From: Rhizophagus irregularis
Taxonomy: Eukaryota > Glomeromycota > Glomeromycetes > Glomerales > Glomeraceae
Assembly: GCF_026210795.1 (NCBI RefSeq)
Contig: NC_089441.1
Location: 1,798,001 to 1,862,000 of the forward strand
Direction: 5' to 3'
Length of the DNA stretch: 64,000 nt
A program made the translations under genes and the position numbers. Within the stretch, counting starts at the first letter, position 1. Each line of letters opens with the position of its first letter. Under the pieces are notes generated by a model that ran no database searches, was not told where the DNA came from, and was given only the letters and a program-made list of their open reading frames with translations. This document shows positions 31,297 through 42,579 of this stretch, piece after piece.

Positions 31297-32262
31297 GTCC
31301 TTTATTTACGTCCTACCACTTCAAAGGGTCTTGATCATTTTGAATTTGCACCATTACTAAATATCTTTCAACTTTATTGTCATCAATTTGAGCATCATGA
31401 AGTTCATCATCATCCAAAAATAAACTCTTTTTATAAATACGCGCCTTTGATATTTTCCTTTTTTTTGGTTTTGGCCCACATGATTCTTGTTGAATATTAG
31501 CATCATTCTTTGCTAATTCATAAACTTTATTAAGACTAGTTCTTGCTATTTCCTTTTGATCATTATCTGCAAATTTCAGTTTTTTTTGGCGTGGATCTAG
31601 TAATGACAAAATTAATGCTTCCTTCTCAATTACTTCATAATATTTTTCAAGTGCCTTATAAAGATTTGCTTTAATATTATCTAAAAGACCTGTGGTATTA
31701 ACAGGAGTATTGATTTTAATTTTTCGCCTAGCTCCAGATTCATCATCTTCATCAGCTTCTTAAAATTGATTTTCTTCAAATGCATGATTATTTTTTTCTA
31801 AATCCAAATTATTGTTAAATTCTGTTGTTTGGCAAAAACATTTTTTAAGTTTTGCAATACCTGGATACATATAACTCATTGTTGCATATTTTGTACCTTC
31901 TAACTTTTCTGTTAATTCAGCAAAAGGTCCTAGAACTTCAAGCAAATCTCTCATGATTTCCCATTCATCATTAGTGAGATTAATTTTCATTAATCTTTTT
32001 GCATCTTCTTTTGAGTTTGGATCTTTACTTGCATTTAATGATGAAATAACAATATCAATATAAGGTTTTAAGATTGTTAACCTTTCCCATGCTATATATG
32101 TACTTGACCAATGTGTTTCAACATCTGTAATTGCTCTGTAAAAAACTGTATGCAAATTACTTTCTTCTTCTACATCATCAGAATTTTTTTTTTATTTGTG
32201 CATTAAGAAGGCGCTCATTTTGTTTTGGTGAAGTAAAAAAGTTAATCAACCTTTTTGCACAT
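31297..32262 (-). pseudogene. hAT transposase, middle piece
   Basis: Continues the transposase after the solo LTR: RAKRLINFFTSPKQNERLLN, then a frame change in an A-run near 32185. ETHWSSTYIAWERL, PYIDIV and LLEVLGPFAELTEKLEGTKY follow, all in the alpha-helical insertion and core region of hAT proteins. An in-frame TAA at 31760 interrupts an acidic linker. The piece then runs SLLDPRQKKLKF and ends VERYLVMVQIQNDQDPLKW at 31313, where a TAG replaces what is usually a second Trp codon. The TIR element lies about 20 bases further on. Confidence 0.8.
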
Positions 32263-32991
32263 TGTCACCCACGTCTGCCACCTGTGAGTAAACACAATTT
32301 CTTATATTCATTTTATTACGCTTGGTTTAGATTTTTATTATATTCCTTTACTTTCTTTCTGTTATATCATTTTTCATATATAATGTTTCATTCTTTTATG
32401 AACTCATAATCTTAACTTACAAACTGCAATAGTTTCTCCTTACATTAAATAAACTTCACATAATAACTTTAATTTTGCTCTGGACTGATAATTTCATATT
32501 AGAATCATTAATTATTAATCGTTGTTCATAGTGAAACCACTATGATAACTCTTTATTAATATTAATTTCATCCTGAGTCAAGACGTAAAATCGAGACTGC
32601 AGAATTCCTACTGAATTCCACACCTATTTAACATTTTTAAGAAAATCATTTCTAATATTATCTTTAATCTATGACTCAACTTGAATAATTATGACTCACA
32701 GATTATCATCTTTCCATCTGATTCCATCTATTCCCATCTAATCTTTGAGTCACGCTAAACTATTTATAATCAAACTAATAATAACTAAGCTAAATATAAC
32801 TAATCTAAATATAAATAACTATAAATAATTAAACTATAAATAAATACTTATAAATAAATATTATATAATTATAACATCATGTTTTCTAATTATCTTGGTT
32901 AAATATTCTTCCATCGGCTAAATGTTTATCCATATTTCGTTTGGTCCTTTATTCATCCGATCACGTGATTATCTTGATTTCATGGGTTACA
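32263..32991 (-). mobile_element. Solo LTR (729 bp) inside the hAT transposase
   Basis: The plus strand begins TGTCACCCACGTCTGCCACC, nearly the start of the full-length element's LTR, and ends GGGTTACA. Flanks are ACAT (32259-32262) and ACGT (32992-32995); removing it restores the frame ILIARAKRLINFF, so the target was ACGT inside TTGCACGTGCAA and one copy has since lost its CpG. A diverged relative of the full-length element in the same orientation. Confidence 0.82.
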
Positions 32992-32999
32992 ACGTGCAA

Positions 33000-34040
33000 T
33001 TAGAATTTCAGTAGCAAGAAGTCTTTTTCCAACAACCAATTGAATGGTATGTGCGGTGCATGATAATTTCTGGATCTGAGAGATTTGACTAAAGCATTTC
33101 TTCATGTTGGATGCGTTATCAGTGGTACAAAAAAAAATTTTATTTTGCAAATCCCATTCGAAAATTACTTCCTCTAATAATTTTTGAATATTATCCCCTG
33201 TATGTGGGTATGGAATATATTGAATTGCTAAAGTTATTTCCTTCATTTTGAAATTAGATGTAATGAGATGGGATGTAACTCCAAGAAATCCTTGCTTATT
33301 GCGAGAAGTCCAAAGATCACAAGTCAGTGAAACTGATCTTGCATTTTCATAAATATATTGCTTAAGCTGCGTTTGTGTGAATTCATATGCTTCAAAAATT
33401 TTTTTTGAAATTCTTTATCTGTTGGAAGTTCAAAATTTTTATTTAATGCATTAATAAATTGACGAAAAAAAGGAGATTTTAAAAGATAAAGTGGTTGAAA
33501 ATCAAGAATAAGCCATTCAAAAAGAAGAGTTTCCAAATATTTTTGTTGATCTTGTATCATTTGTGATGAATTAGATGAAATAGATAAAACAGTATAATTA
33601 CTAATTTTTGTTTGTTTCTTAAATGGTGTTGTAGCTATAGAATGTTCATAAATTTTATGTTTCTGTACAATATGACTGATAATATTACCAGTTGAATCCA
33701 ATGTTTCAATTCTTGTAATACAATTTTCATCATTATCTAATTTTTGATTACACACAAATATAAATTTTTTTGAGTTTGTTGGATGATTTATCTGTTCACC
33801 CCAATTATATATCCAGCTGTGGAATTTTGAACTTCCTTTGCTTTTCAATGAATCAGATTCTTCTTTATTATTAAGAAGTTCGTCAAATGCATTTTTCATA
33901 TGTTTATTTAAAGTTCCATTATTGGCATCATCGGGTGTGAGTTTTTCTATATCAATAATATTAATAAATTCAATATGGTTATCATCTTCAGACTGTGAAT
34001 GTTTTTTTGAAGTTCTTTCAATTGACATATTTGGAAGCAA
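33000..34040 (-). pseudogene. hAT transposase, N-terminal and central piece
   Basis: Start at 34040 (MLPNMSIERTSKKHSQSEDD). A BED-like zinc-finger region follows (FHSWIYNW, then C and H residues ending ISHIVQKHKI), then the transposase core: FEAYEFTQTQLKQ, SLTCDLWTSRNKQGFLGVT and FFCTTDNASNMKKCF, then CTAHTIQLVV. The DLWTS and TTDNASNM segments are typical of hAT transposases, where the catalytic aspartates lie. A one-base frame change occurs in the A-run near 33400, since the first frame runs out at 33324 while the family sequence continues in another frame. The piece stops at 32996, where the solo LTR has entered. Confidence 0.8.
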
Positions 34041-34917
34041 TATATTTTATAATGAATTTCAACTTTTCTCTTTCTTTGTTCTTTCTATAAATAAGATTAA
34101 AGTGGAAGTCTTGTTAATCATTTATGGTATTTTCACACGTTAATTATTATATAGTATCTGTGGCAATCTTAGAATAATCCAGATTATCCTATAGGATCAT
34201 CCATTTCGTGAACTACAGATCCAGATAACCGTTCAAAATTTACCTGGATACACCTGTTATCCTAGGATATTCGGATATAATTCTAGGATATTATCCATTT
34301 GACAAAAACTCTATTTGTAGATCTTTTCTTTTGAGAGAGTTGGGTGTAATTTAAGGGGGTGCAGATCTTGGTGATCAGTTTTTGGTCAGGTGAGGTCAAG
34401 GTGGCACATGTTTGGACTATCATGGGTTTTTTATTGTAGTTTAGTTTAGATTGGAGGGATCGTTCAAAATGAGGTGGGTGTCCTTTTGGGATTGCATAAT
34501 ACTAAAAAGTTCCCTTTAGTTTACTCTTAGGTAGTTTATTAACTCTGGTAATATAGTCACTTGGAGAATTTATTTTTATCGACCAGTAGGGATTTTTATC
34601 AACTAAGGGCTGGCAGTTTTTAGTTCTGATAATCTGTGGGTATGGGCTTCATTTCACCTGGTCTCATTAGCTAGCGTGTCAGAGGTAGTGGTCTAGTTGG
34701 ATTGTTGTGCCGTGGGATGGATTTTTCCGTATACTTCACAATTGTGCCTTCTTTCTGGCTAAGCCCACCAGTTTGAGTAGATTATAGGCAATGTAGTTTG
34801 TTAGTATTTTTGTCAATTTTGACTTATATGTAATTTCTACTTAAATTCATATCCATGTTAGATATCTGACTGGAACCCATTAATAAAAATAAAAATAAAA
34901 ATGAAAATCTGAAATTT

Positions 34918-36348
34918 GAAAATTATAATGTTTTTGATGAATATGATATTTCAGGACTATTATTAACATTTCTATTATTTTTTTCTTTAAGGATGGTTTT
35001 TAAACTATATATCAGACCGGAATTTTTAATAAGTTGAGGATAGAATTGTTTAGAAGTGGTATTAAAATTTTTTTTTCTTTATAAATAACGCCTTTTTTAA
35101 AAAATGGTTTACAAATTATATTGCTAAAGACTTTTTTTTAACTTTGAAATGTTACCAATATTCTGAGTTTCTTTTTGTTACAATTTTATAAATAAAATTA
35201 TCCCTTAAACTGTTTTGCAGCCAAATTTGCCTGCAATTTTGTTTTTTAATTAAAGACACTTTTAAATATCTTAATTACATAAACCAATGTTTTTGTAATA
35301 AAATCTATAGTATTTTCTAAGTAAAAATTGAAAAAAAAGTTCAATTTGATTAATGATTTTTTAAAAGTAAATGATCAACAAATTATAGCTAAATTTTTCA
35401 AATTGAAATATCTTTTTATCCATTAACCCTAGAAATGTAAAATTACCACCATTTGATGTGTCTTAATGAGAAGAATCTGATAGAAATAAATTTGTTCTTC
35501 TACAAATATTATGTAACAGGATAACTTATAAAATCTAAAAATTTATAAATTAATATAACTTTTTACCTATCAAACTTAGAGTTATGATTTTATTACCATT
35601 AAATGCGCCTTAATAAGAGGAATCTAATAAATATAATTTCATCTTTCTATGATCACTAGATCTTAAGATATTTTAAAAATTCAAAAAATTTTAAAATTAA
35701 TTTTAACCCCTACAGTTTAAGGGATAAGAAAAAAATTTTATCATTCATTTTTAATTTACCTATAAAGGTGTCATTAGTTAATAATGAAAAACTCTCACAT
35801 AACTTCAATAGTATATCACACATTTCACACAATTTAATTTATTTATACAGGAAAGTAATCTAAATATCAAAGAATTTTTATAATTATAAATGTTATGTTT
35901 GGGAGACGAAGTCCCCCGACAAATTGCATATTCTAGTTGATTATTTAAATTAGATTAAATCAATTTCTTGTGTTACTTAAGGAAACTAGAAACATTTGAG
36001 TAATGAGCCAGATAATATATAACAGATAATTCTGCGTTCGTATATATATATATTTAATTTATAATTGATAAAAGTTCTCAAATAAAATTTTGTCACAGAG
36101 TTGCCATTAATATTTAATTTTTACACGAGACATTTGAAATGTAAAATGGAAATAGTTATTATTACAAAATATATATCGAATCATCATATGAGTTTTTGAA
36201 TATAATGAGCATTCAGAATTATATCATTTGCTTAAATATAAATATTGTAAAAAAAATCGATTTATAACTATTTATTTTAGAAACCACCACTTAAATATAA
36301 AATAAAAAAAAAAGATAAATATTTTAATATTGGTTTAGTGTAAAAGCA
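34918..36348. other. AT-rich DNA with one imperfect direct repeat
   Basis: No gene supported. Two related segments, about 35440-35530 and 35583-35660, share TTACCA(C)CATT..ATG..TTAATGAGAAGAATCT-like sequence. Probably the continuation of the decayed LINE or older relics. Confidence 0.4.
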
Positions 36349-36810
36349 TTAACACCCTATTTGGCTGGCCACAACATGGATATCATCATCGTTTTCCATC
36401 TCAAGCTATTTTAGTGTTAAAAAAAAAAAGATACATTTGTAATAAATAGAAAATTCTTATAAATTATTTTGATATTTTAGACTTACATAATCAGGAGTAT
36501 AATTATCCTTAATACGAATTCCATCAAAATAAAAATTAAAAACTTGAATATTCAAGCCATTTCTATCACAATGGATTTGCATAAGTTTATTAAGAGGTTT
36601 CGTCCTTTTGACTTTGTAAACTGTCACATTGTTAGACTATTGAAATTTACAAATATTGTTAATAAAAGAACTAAATTCACTTTAATTAATATACATATAC
36701 TTAACATAATCTCGAACTTTAAGATTAATGAACGAGTCATCAGTTGATTTATTTGAATCAACTGCTTCTGACTTGATATATTGTGACAATAACTGATCGT
36801 TAGAAGTCAT
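36349..36810 (-). CDS. SUMO-like protein lacking the second C-terminal glycine
   Basis: Three exons on the minus strand (36706-36810, 36487-36636, 36349-36405) with GT-AG introns encode 103 residues, the usual size for SUMO. It starts MTSNDQLLSQYIKSEAVDSN. The beta-grasp core follows: FINLKV, VYKVKRTKPLNKLMQIHCDR, IQVFNFYFDGIRIKDNYTPD and LEMENDDDIHV. SUMO is attached to target lysines through a Gly-Gly C-terminus exposed by a protease. Here the end is QIGC then TAA: the codon expected to be GGT is TGT and nothing follows it. The protein could not be conjugated normally. It may be a recent pseudogene or a free SUMO-like protein; all other positions look intact. Confidence 0.82.
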
Positions 36811-38951
36811 TTTTCGTTCGTTTATTAGAAAGAAAAAATATTCTTATAATGGTATTGATACAATGAATGAATAAAATTACAATGAATATACTGTACCCAC
36901 TAGATAACCTATTAAAAGATTTATTCATGTTGTGTCTCTATAATTATGCATGTCTATGTTACAGATCCATGAATGATAATTCCTTTTGGATTTTTGTTTA
37001 CTTTTACAATATACAGAATTAGAACAATAGTTTATGGTCGCAAACGCAGTAAAAATTATGTATTGTGGCAATGTATCTTTTAATATATAACAATCATATA
37101 CTGTATTCGGTATATGTGATAAATAAATTGCACTGTGACATGAATAAGATTTTTTAGCAAAACTTTATTTTGAACTTACGGAATGACTAAAGGATAGACT
37201 ATTTATATTTTTATAAAATTAACGTATTCCATTTTGTTATGTAGAAAATAAACCGGAAATGAAATAATGAATCAATTGACTGTATGAATGAAAGAACAAG
37301 AAACTTTTGAGTCAATATGTTATTGAGTGTTAACAATTCATCGAATTTTCACCCAATGTAACAAATTACTGTATGCGGTTTGGCATCTATAACGGGCAAC
37401 ACAAGAACGAAATAGGGAAATTTCATAGAAATGATCAACATAAACGCCCAATGTAACATTGTAAAAATAAACAAACAAATCTCTTCTTATTGTTTTATTT
37501 ATTATATATTACAAAATTTTATGTGCGATACTAAGACATCAAACAAACACGAACAATATGATCACAAACTGGTACATGTTACACACTTAGTATTGTGTTC
37601 TGTGCAATCAATAACATCAACGTAAATGGAGTATATTCCCAATTTCTTATCTTTTTATCAGTACTATCTCTACAATCATCAAATATTACCTGAATAATTG
37701 GAAAAAATGCCGGAAGATCACAATAAATACTCATCCAGAACCTTCAACGATAAAAAAAAACTAGTATATAAAAGGGCCATTGCGTAATTTGAACTAAAAA
37801 ATCATGAAAATCTTTCCTTTTTTGGATAATTGTTGATAATGCCGGTCAGAATTTAATTCCTATTATAATTCCGGCCCTGAAAAAACGCGTACAGCTCATA
37901 GTAAAAAATTTTTTCATCACCTGCTGACCCCTACCTATATATTTCTGGGTCCTACCAGACCATGTAGGAATGTAGGATCCATCCCATTTTGTTATTATAT
38001 TATTTCTTAAATGAGATTATTTTGATCATTTTAAATAAAAGTTGAATAATTTTCCTAAAAAGAAATATATAAATATTAGCATTTGATCAGCCTGTACACT
38101 TCATTGATCGGGGATAAGATTAGAAGAACAATACAATATTTAAATAAATTAATAATTATAGTATTTTAAAAAATATATATATAAATTGGTGCTGAGCGCC
38201 TGAGCGTGTAAAAAAAAACTAGATGTGTTTATTTTTCAATATCACATGATTACACCGTCCTTAATTTTCCGAAATTTTAGAATAGACAAGGGACAGAGAT
38301 AAGATAATCAGGGTAGTGGATTAGATATAAATCTTTTCTTGGTAATTAAAATTGATAATATTTTCTGCTCTTCATGTTGTTATTTAGATTGAGGGCGTTT
38401 TACATGAAACTGGCCACAATCTTTACTACAATATATGAACAAAATTATATATATGTATTTAAATTTGGAGATTATAAAACTTTATACCAGCAGTATTATC
38501 GTAAATAAAAACACATTTTATCGAAATACATCTTGCATATGTAATTTCTTAGTATAAATTCTGTTCCATTTACAAAGTTTATAGAAGAGTAAATAATCTA
38601 ATTTTTATACTGTATTTTATTAATAAATCACGCTGGTATCAATGTTTGAAAGTTAGTATTACTTATAAAGAACTCGCTTTATTGAATATGCCTTAAATTA
38701 TAAAGTTTTAAGAAAAATTTTATATAGATAAATCAATATCTTACAATATGTAATTATTTATATTTTCAATGAGTTAAAATAAGAAGAAATTCTTGCTTTT
38801 TATAATTTCTAATTATGATTTACTAAATCGTTAAATCTTTATGACAGAAATAAATAGATATCATTATAAAACTTTGTTGATAAATTATTGTCCAATTTTA
38901 TGGCAAAACACCCTATAATTTTCTTAATAAAGTTTCTTTAATCTATGTCAT
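36811..38951. other. AT-rich non-coding DNA
   Basis: No gene recognised. The first 200 bases are the SUMO-like gene's upstream region. A GC-richer patch at 37780-37980 (TTCCTTTTTTGG, CCGGCCCTGAAAAAACGCG) resembles relic repeats near 61560. Confidence 0.4.
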
Positions 38952-40097
38952 CCCTATAAAAAAAGTAGATACGTTTTTCATACTGAAAGATACGTTTTGT
39001 ATACTGAGAGATACGTCTAGATACATCTAGAACTCTAGATACGACTAGATACGTTTTGAGACAGTGTTCGGAAATGACCTGGTCATTTGACCATTTTTCG
39101 GATTAGGAGTCATTTGGTCAAATGACACCCCATCATTTGGCATTTGGCATTTGAATTATTCGTGAAATGACAAATGCCAAATGATTGGGTATCATTTGAA
39201 TGTCATTTGCGTCCTTTGTCATTTGGTCATTTGTCATTAAAATATTTAAAGATTATTGGACAATTTATAATCACGTGATGTATAAAAAAGGAAGGACGTA
39301 ATCGAAATAATCACAAACAGAATCAATTTCACAAAATTATTTATTTTTTACTGTAATCTGAAAATAATAAATAATACAACCATAATTATTAAAGTGATAA
39401 TAATATTTGATATGTTATTTATTATATATAATTTTATTATATAATTATATGCATAAATAAATGTTATGGCCATCTTATGATTAAATAAAGACAACAATTA
39501 TATATATCGGATCCACTACATGTGTTACAATTAAATATTTTATTGCATAATTAATTAACTTTTATCTGTATGGATAAAATGATCATTAGTGAAAAAATTA
39601 TAAGTGAAATAATCCAGTCTATAATAATATTATTAACAAATAATAACCTGTAAAAATAATGACAAATCACGTGATTAAAAAATCTTTACTACTATTGAAA
39701 CTTTTTTGATTATATATATTAAACCAATTTTGTTTTAATATTTTTGTTTTCTTAATTAAAATAAATAAAATAATTAATAAGAATTCTCAGAATATTTAAT
39801 ATTTTTCAAATGACTTAAATGACAGGTCATTTGAGTTGCAAATGACAAATGACAAATGACTTGTCATTTGAGTCATTTGTTCATTTCAAGTCATTTGCCA
39901 AACACTGTTTTGAGATACGGGAAAATGCACAATTCCGTATCTTGCAAGACACGTCTTGTATACGGAGACACTGAAAAACGTATCATGTAAGATACGGAAT
40001 TGTGCATTCAAAACGTATCTAGACGTATCTAGACGTATCTCTCAGTATTCAAAACGTATCTTTCAGTATAAAAAACGTATCTATTTTTTTTATAGGG
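38952..40097. mobile_element. TIR element with CCCTATAAA ends and a 3-bp duplication, carrying a hAT MITE
   Basis: Begins CCCTATAAAAAAAGTAGATA and ends TCTATTTTTTTTATAGGG, with CAT on each side (38949-38951, 40098-40100). The inverted arms are long, about 100 bp, and packed with GATACGT units. Without the nested hAT MITE it is about 290 bp. No coding capacity. Confidence 0.8.
39062..39907. mobile_element. hAT-type MITE (846 bp)
   Basis: Ends CAGTGTTCGGAAATGACC and, inverted, CAGTGTTTGGCAAATGAC, flanked by an exact 8-bp duplication TTTTGAGA (39054-39061, 39908-39915). Subterminal regions are dense with TCATTTG/CAAATGA in both orientations. There is no transposase; it depends on a hAT enzyme elsewhere. 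Confidence 0.88.
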
Positions 40098-40404
40098 CAT
40101 ACAAGCTATATGTAAATTTATGGTGAACTAGATTAGCGGATACATTTAAAAAAATGCTACGTAATGAACGTTCTGTAATTATAAATTAATTATTAATATA
40201 TGAATGAAATTGCATTATATTGAATTCGCTTTTAAAATGTTTGAAGTTTAATAGCTATCATTTTATCATGACTATTAAAAAATATCCGAATTTTTTGAGT
40301 TGATATAAAATATTGATCAATCTCTTGTTTTATAACATGATTAATTAACACAGAATTCAGCTAATTATTCTATACAGCAAGCAAGTAAAATACAACAATA
40401 ATGT

Positions 40405-40650
40405 AATTTACCACCATGATGATACAATTGAGCATTTAGTGTGGTGGAAAATACATCAAGCTGAATATCCATTGTTATCTCATCTTGTATAAAGTTATTT
40501 ATCAGTTCAAGCAAGTTCAGTTCCTTGTGAACAATTATTTTCAATTGCAGAAATGGTAATTAGCAAGACATTAACAGGTGATAGTGCACGTGCATGCATA
40601 TGTTTAAAAAGTTGGATAGATGAAAATGTTTTTGATGATTATTACTAATT
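40405..40650 (+). pseudogene. hAT transposase C-terminal relic
   Basis: The plus-strand frame reads WWKIHQAEYPLLSHLV, a stop, then YLSVQASSVPCEQLFSIAEM and SKTLTGDSARACICLKSWID. This is the hAT dimerisation region (compare the SERVFS motif, here CEQLFS). Only this C-terminal piece remains, with an in-frame stop and a short deletion. It belongs to a different hAT family from the nested element. Confidence 0.75.
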
Positions 40651-42579
40651 GTTACTTTGAAATATTATTTTTTTAATGTTTTATTTCATACTCATTAAAT
40701 ATAAATATTTATAACCATATAAATATAATAAATTTTTTGAAAATTTAATTTTTTTTAAAAATTTATTATTTTAACTGTTGTGAACTTGCGATGCAAAATT
40801 AAAAAAATGATCATTGCGAATTGCAATATAATGATACTGTATAATTTGTGACCTTTTTAACCCCCTGAGTTGATAAAAGGTGAGTCATATTAAGTCATTG
40901 GCATCACTAGCTGTGTTAAGCCGTTCAACTCTCACACATTCCTACATAAAGTACTGCTGATTACTATTTCCTTTTCAAGAGGCAAGCATGCGTGCTGGTG
41001 AATGATTTTCGGCCTTAAAAAAAACTTATATAGTTATATGACCATAAAAGTTGTGAATATAAAAATAAAGAAGGGCTGTTGAATACATGGGAGAGTAAAA
41101 GTCGTAATTGTGATTACAAAATATTTAAGTAAAATGATCGTGCGGTAATAATGGTAGTAAGCATAGCAGGATAATCATGATCCATCACAAATCTGGAAAA
41201 CCCCGAGGGAGAGAAAGGGGAAATCATGGAAATTTTCAGTTATTTATTCTTGAAATAAGTTAGTGATAAAAAATTTGAAATTAAATACTTATTATTAAAC
41301 CATTGTTCTTTATTTATGATAATAAAGTTTTTAGATCTAATTAATTTATACTGTGTGTTATGTTTTTATAGTAAAATTACATTAATGAATAAGTATTAAA
41401 ATGTAGAAATCAATTTAAATATTATTATCATTTTTTTTTAAAATTATTAATTTTATTCCCTATATTGTTAATTGATTGCAAATAATTTATCAAGTGTGCA
41501 GTTTAATTTTTGTCTTTATTCAATTCTTCAAGATTCTTAAAAGTAATGTATAGTAGATCCAAATAGCTAATTGTGTAATACTTTTAGCGACATTTAAGTA
41601 TCATCTGAATACGTCGACCATCCTAAAAAAGACAAAATTTATTCATTAAAACTTAAATATAAAAGACGAAACAACCATCAAGTTGTTTATTTAAATAAAT
41701 AAAACATACCATACTCAGCATACTGATTGATTCTAAAAAAAATTATTAGTGATCATAGTAGACTAAGATAGTGAAATAAATTAATAATTCCAGTATTACC
41801 AATCAACTGCAATGTGTGAGACCTGCACAGGATCTAGTCTAAGCAGATTTGGTTACTAGAAAACAGTAGAACAATTGTTAAAAAAATAATTTCTTTAAAA
41901 AAAAAGAAATGAATCATAAGTAAATGTAAACTACTATCAAATCCGAAGAAAGGTAATAAATATGTTAATTAATTATTTAAGAGTCAAATAAATATTATTT
42001 AACAATCAATCACCCAACTTATTCGCAGTATGTTAATAGCCTGAATAACTGTATTCATCAATTTTGAAACTAAAGCTAAAGTAAATAAAAGTGAAAAAAT
42101 CCTTTGATCTAAATAATTTTAAAATAAAAGTTATAATATTTTCTTAATATTGTTTTAAAAATCATAGCAATAGATAATACATATCTGGATGACATCTGGA
42201 TGATCAATCCCTTAAAGAAAGATAAAAGAGAGAACAATTCCAAGCAATAAAAAAAATTAAAAAACGATACAGATGCATGAGGCAATTGAGACATGGCAGA
42301 ATGTGAATGTAAAAATTTGAAAGGTACCAGACGGAAAACCGAGATTAAGCGGTATCCCATAAGATAAATTAAACTAAAACACTAAGTGTAACTTAAATCT
42401 TTATAATTCTAGCCAATAAGACCGATTAAATTATCTTTCAGTAAACAAAAATATTTATTTTACACATAAAATTATTAAAGTCTACATCATATATATAAAT
42501 CTACAAAAAATAGTAATCTTATTTCTTAAATCTTCTAAGTAAATTTATAAGTCAAGTTAGATCTAATCAAAGCTTTTGA
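40651..42579. other. Non-coding or unresolved DNA
   Basis: Mostly AT-rich. Minus-strand patches at about 41590-41870 and 42180-42360 have less biased composition and splice-like edges. No assembly of them stayed open, so no gene is called. Confidence 0.35.

Larger units (their letters stand above)
14006..34313 (-). mobile_element. hAT-type DNA transposon carrying nested insertions
   Basis: Flanked by an exact 8-bp direct repeat, TTTGTAGA (13998-14005 and 34314-34321), the size produced by hAT transposases. Subterminal regions on both sides (about 14025-14150 and 34165-34300) contain repeated, inverted variants of GGATAATCCAGAT and TATCCTAGGATA. The extreme TIRs are poorly matched, so the exact ends are tentative. 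Subtracting the TIR element and the solo LTR leaves about 2.8 kb, a normal hAT length. The transposase gene, on the minus strand, is in pieces. Confidence 0.7.
13542..34900 (+). mobile_element. 5'-truncated LINE 3' end, split by a hAT element
   Basis: The plus-strand pieces 13542-14005 and 34322-34900 together make about 1.04 kb. The second piece ends in an (AAAAAT)-type tail (34882-34900). The 17-bp sequence ATGAAAATCTGAAATTT occurs just before the first piece (13525-13541) and just after the tail (34901-34917), as expected for target-primed insertion. No ORF remains; this is mostly 3' untranslated sequence. The hAT element interrupts it, and rejoining across the 8-bp duplication restores a continuous sequence. 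Confidence 0.7.

Noticed and set aside
41590-42360. Possible spliced gene on the minus strand with small exons near 41600, 41730, 41830, 42050 and 42300
   Set aside because: Composition and splice-like edges are suggestive, but each joining I tried meets a stop and no family is recognisable.
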